Shown piece after piece: positions 61,619 to 64,000 of a stretch of 64,000 nt of DNA. Numbering within the stretch: the first letter of the stretch is position 1; the number at the start of each line of letters is the position of its first letter. The notes under the pieces were generated by a model. The model saw only the letters and a program-made list of their open reading frames with translations, searched no databases and was not told the origin of the DNA. Source of the DNA: an uncultured Candidatus Melainabacteria bacterium (lineage in GTDB: Bacteria > Cyanobacteriota > Vampirovibrionia > Gastranaerophilales > Gastranaerophilaceae); assembly GCA_934726055.1 (NCBI GenBank), contig CAKVCZ010000011.1:18159-82158 (forward strand). The letters run 5' to 3'. Both the position numbers and the translations under genes were made by a program.

Positions 61619-61825
61619 TTACCAGCTTGCTTTTGTAACACCAGGTAATAAGCCTTGATGAGCCATTTTTCTTAAGCAAATTCTGCAAAGACCGAAATCT
61701 CTGTGGTATCCGTGAGGACGTCCGCAAATACTGCATCTGTTATGTAATCTAACTGATGGGTATTTACCCTTTGCAGCTAGTGCTTCTCTTTTTGCTTCTT
61801 TGTTAATCATCGCTTTTTTAGCCAC
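61619..61825 (-). CDS. rpsN: 30S ribosomal protein S14, zinc-binding type
   Basis: 68 residues with the four zinc cysteines Cys31, Cys34, Cys47 and Cys50 (CSICGRPHGYHRDFGLCRIC). This is the short zinc-dependent (type Z) form, with seven extra residues in the N-terminal basic region compared with the usual 61. The C-terminus GLLPGVTKASW is typical. Confidence 0.96.
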   Translation of the reverse strand: MAKKAMINKEAKREALAAKGKYPSVRLHNRCSICGRPHGYHRDFGLCRICLRKMAHQGLLPGVTKASW

Positions 61826-61860
61826 GATATTCTCCTTTATCTTTTAATTAGTATTATATC

Positions 61861-62415
61861 CTATTTTAAACCTTTAAATGGCATACCTAACAATCTTAGC
61901 AATTCTCTTGCTTCTTCGTCAGTGTTAGCTGTTGTAATAACAGAAACGTTCATACCCTTTACTAAATCAACTTCTTCGTAAGAAATTTCAGGGAACAAAG
62001 TTTGTTCTTTTAAACCTAATGTATAATTTCCACGACCGTCAAAACTTTTTGCACTTACACCACGGAAGTCACGGATTCTTGGTAAAACAACACAGATTAA
62101 TTTTTGCAAGAAATCATACATTCTTTCACCACGTAATGTAACCATTGCACCAACCGGCATACCTTCTCTTAATTTGAACGTTGCGATTGATTTTTTAGCC
62201 TTTGTAATTACGGCCTTTTGACCTGCAATTTTTGTTAATTGACCTTGGATTACATCACCAATCTTTGTATTGTGAGATGCTTCACCAACACCCATGTTTA
62301 ATACAATTTTGTGTAGTCTTGGAATAGTTAAATCGTTTTTATAACCGAATTTTTCAACTAATGCTTTTTTTACTTCTTCTTCGTATCTTGCTTTTAAGCT
62401 TTTTGTTACTGTCAT
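61861..62415 (-). CDS. rplE: 50S ribosomal protein L5
   Basis: 184 residues; binds 5S rRNA and the P-site tRNA. KIVLNMGVGEA, GAMVTLRGERMYDFL, RDFRGVSAKSFDGRGNYTLG and the C-terminal ITTANTDEEARELLRLLGMPF are diagnostic. Confidence 0.97.
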   Translation of the reverse strand: MTVTKSLKARYEEEVKKALVEKFGYKNDLTIPRLHKIVLNMGVGEASHNTKIGDVIQGQLTKIAGQKAVITKAKKSIATFKLREGMPVGAMVTLRGERMYDFLQKLICVVLPRIRDFRGVSAKSFDGRGNYTLGLKEQTLFPEISYEEVDLVKGMNVSVITTANTDEEARELLRLLGMPFKGLK

Positions 62416-62464
62416 TTTATTTTCCTCTATCTAAGATGAGTCATGCCAAGATATTTATCTTGCA

Positions 62465-62803
62465 CTATACATCTAACTGTTCACCACATTTTTTGCAAAC
62501 ACGAACTTTTTTACCATCTTTCATTTCGTGTTTTACTTTTGTTACTTTTTCACAAGCAGGGCATACAATCATAACGTTTGAATTATCGATTGGAGCTTCC
62601 ATTTTTACTAAGCCACCTTGAATGTTTGCCATTGGGTTTGCTTTTTGTGCTTTTGTAACCATATTTGCACCTTCAACCAAAACTTTTGATTCTGAAGGTA
62701 TTGTTTTCTTAACGTTTCCTACTTTACCTTTGTCTTTGCCGGCAATAACCATTACTCTATCGCCTGTTTTTACTTGCAAAGATTTTTTCTTATTATTTGC
62801 CAT
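62465..62803 (-). CDS. rplX: 50S ribosomal protein L24
   Basis: 112 residues; an early assembly protein. The KOW motif is VKTGDRVMVIAGKDKGKVG. The C-terminal part contains CPAC...CKKC, a four-cysteine zinc-ribbon present in some bacterial L24 proteins and absent in others. Confidence 0.95.
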   Translation of the reverse strand: MANNKKKSLQVKTGDRVMVIAGKDKGKVGNVKKTIPSESKVLVEGANMVTKAQKANPMANIQGGLVKMEAPIDNSNVMIVCPACEKVTKVKHEMKDGKKVRVCKKCGEQLDV

Positions 62804-62870
62804 TTGATTCTCCTTAGGCTTATCTTATTTCGTACTTCTATTTTACAACAGAATTTTCTATTGTAAAACA

Positions 62871-63239
62871 CTAAATTACTTCAGGAGCCAAAGAAACAAT
62901 TTTCATAAAGTTTTTGTCTCTTAACTCTCTTGCAACAGGTCCAAATACACGAGTTCCTCTTGGGTTGCCATCTTTGTTGATAATTACTGCAGCATTTTCG
63001 TCAAATCTGATTACTGAACCATCTTTACGTTTAATGTCAGCTTTTGTTCTTACAACAACGGCTCTAACAACTTCAGATTTTTTTACTGTCATGTTTGGAG
63101 TTGCATCTTTTACAGTTGCGATGATTACATCACCTACACCTGCGAATTTTTTATTTGAGCTGCCCATAACACGGATTGTTAATAATTCTTTTGCACCTGT
63201 GTTATCTGCTACTACTAATCTTGATTCTTGTTGTATCAT
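62871..63239 (-). CDS. rplN: 50S ribosomal protein L14
   Basis: 122 residues of normal length. MIQQESRLVVADNTGAKEL, VRTKADIKRKDGSVIRFDENA and the C-terminal FGPVARELRDKNFMKIVSLAPEV are diagnostic. Confidence 0.98.
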   Translation of the reverse strand: MIQQESRLVVADNTGAKELLTIRVMGSSNKKFAGVGDVIIATVKDATPNMTVKKSEVVRAVVVRTKADIKRKDGSVIRFDENAAVIINKDGNPRGTRVFGPVARELRDKNFMKIVSLAPEVI

Positions 63240-63272
63240 CTTTAATCACCTTTTATTTATCAACAGAGAAAA

Positions 63273-63518
63273 CTATTTTCTCTTTTCTACAATGTTCAAA
63301 ACACTCCAACGTTTTCCGCCTGATAGTGGTTTTGATTCAATTATTCTGATTACATCACCTTCTTCACATTGATTTTGTTCATCGTGAGCTTTGTAATGTT
63401 TTGTTGTTTCAATAATTTTTTTGTATTTTGGATGTGGCTCATAGTCAGCAACTTTTACAACTACTGTTTTGTCCATTTTGTTACTAACTACAACACCTTG
63501 TTTTTCTTTCTTAGGCAT
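63273..63518 (-). CDS. rpsQ: 30S ribosomal protein S17
   Basis: 81 residues; primary 16S rRNA binder. GVVVSNKMDKTVVVKV and HPKYKKIIETTKHYKAHDEQN, then GDVIRIIESKPLSGGKRW are standard. It is coupled to rpmC by a TAATG junction. Confidence 0.96.
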   Translation of the reverse strand: MPKKEKQGVVVSNKMDKTVVVKVADYEPHPKYKKIIETTKHYKAHDEQNQCEEGDVIRIIESKPLSGGKRWSVLNIVEKRK

Positions 63519-63709
63519 TATTTTTCCTCTTTTTCTTTAATAACTGTTTTTATTTGTGAAATGTAGTGTTTTGTCTTCGCAATTAAAGCTGTGTTTTCTA
63601 ATTTATTTGTTGCTTTTTGAACTCTTAAATCCAACAACTGTTTTTTGAAGTCAACAACTGCATTTTTTAATTCTTCAACTGTTTTTTCACGCATTTCTTG
63701 TAATTTCAT
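63518..63709 (-). CDS. rpmC: 50S ribosomal protein L29
   Basis: 63 residues, two helices near the peptide exit tunnel. MREKTVEELKNAVVDFKKQL and the C-terminal basic helix fit the family. It lies between rplP and rpsQ in the standard order. Confidence 0.94.
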   Translation of the reverse strand: MKLQEMREKTVEELKNAVVDFKKQLLDLRVQKATNKLENTALIAKTKHYISQIKTVIKEKEEK

Positions 63710-63724
63710 GTGATTTTTCCTTTA

Positions 63725-64000
63725 TTATTGAACAGGGTTCTTTTCTATTACTTTAACTTTAATAGGTAATTTTTGTGCTGCTAATTCTAATGCATGTACA
63801 GCTACATCTCTATCAAAATATTCAAGTTCGAATAGAATTCTGTTTGGTTTTACAACTGCTACCCAATATTCCAAGTTACCTTTACCTGAACCCATACGAG
63901 TTTCAGCAGGTTTTGCTGTAATTGGTTTATCAGGGAATATTTTAATCCAAACGTTACCGCCACGTTTGATTTCACGAGTCATTGCACGACGTGCTGCTTC
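63725..64000 (-). CDS. rplP: 50S ribosomal protein L16 (5' end outside window)
   Basis: The C-terminal 91 codons of L16, open to the window edge. The visible part reads EAARRAMTREIKRGGNVWI, then FPDKPITAKPAETRMGSGKGNLEYWVAVVKPN, all highly conserved. Full-length L16 is about 137 residues, so about 45 codons and the start are beyond 64000. The Met at 63982 is internal. Confidence 0.97.
   Translation of the reverse strand, partial: EAARRAMTREIKRGGNVWIKIFPDKPITAKPAETRMGSGKGNLEYWVAVVKPNRILFELEYFDRDVAVHALELAAQKLPIKVKVIEKNPVQ

Overview
The window is AT-rich, densely coded chromosomal DNA from a diderm bacterium. The gene content best fits the non-photosynthetic sister lineage of Cyanobacteria (Vampirovibrionia/Melainabacteria, order Gastranaerophilales). 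Supporting signs are cyanobacteria-like SepF next to the YggS-type PLP protein, YggT (Ycf19-like), ClpC, a group-3 SigF-like sigma factor, an RND/TolC efflux system that requires an outer membrane, type IV pilin-like proteins with A-FTLAE cleavage sites, a rubredoxin, and lineage-style proteins with short N-terminal 'PVSF/SVSF' motifs. The lineage call is inferred from gene content; no rRNA gene is present to prove it. The genetic code is standard and starts are ATG with some TTG and GTG.

Layout. 1-5.5 kb: pheA, a phosphohexomutase, pheT and an SH3-like exported protein, with the start of another gene at the left edge. 5.5-8 kb (minus): lytic transglycosylase, NrtR-like regulator, secG, short-chain dehydrogenase. 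8-11.5 kb (plus): three prepilin-like proteins, MTA phosphorylase, YggT. 11.5-16 kb (minus): matrixin-TPR protein, then the dnaG-rpoD macromolecular-synthesis pair. 16-23.5 kb: tatD-tlyA (plus) converging on an adaptor/RND/TolC efflux operon (minus) whose promoter carries a perfect palindrome. 23.6-32 kb: clpC, tRNA-Glu, aroA, a possible 30-codon gene, an EAL protein, coaE, a pseudouridine synthase, a thioesterase and a rubredoxin. 32-39.3 kb: sepF-yggS and a flagellar segment fliJ-fliK-flgD-flgE. 39.4-42.4 kb: a probable small RNA and a large DHH phosphoesterase. 42.6-47 kb: SigF-like sigma with prepilin peptidase, an ECF sigma/anti-sigma pair and ffh. 47-56.6 kb: SEC-C protein, another pilin, two acyltransferases, ssb, a four-carbon acid sugar kinase, a GGDEF/HD-GYP protein, recO and pilT. 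56.7-59.4 kb: glycine cleavage gcvT-gcvH-gcvPA. 59.5-64 kb: ribosomal protein genes rplP to rplR (minus), interrupted by unusual spacers.

The surface and motility theme recurs: pilin-like proteins, prepilin peptidase, PilT, flagellar hook genes, and two c-di-GMP enzymes of probably opposite design. The rest is mostly housekeeping. No CRISPR array, phage or insertion sequence was seen.

The most unusual items are non-coding: a promoter-to-terminator unit upstream of fliJ with no convincing gene, a tiny ORF whose ribosome binding site can pair with its own 3' half, a 50% GC structured spacer inside the ribosomal protein cluster, and the breaks in that cluster (two terminators between rpsN and rpsH, and an end at rplR).
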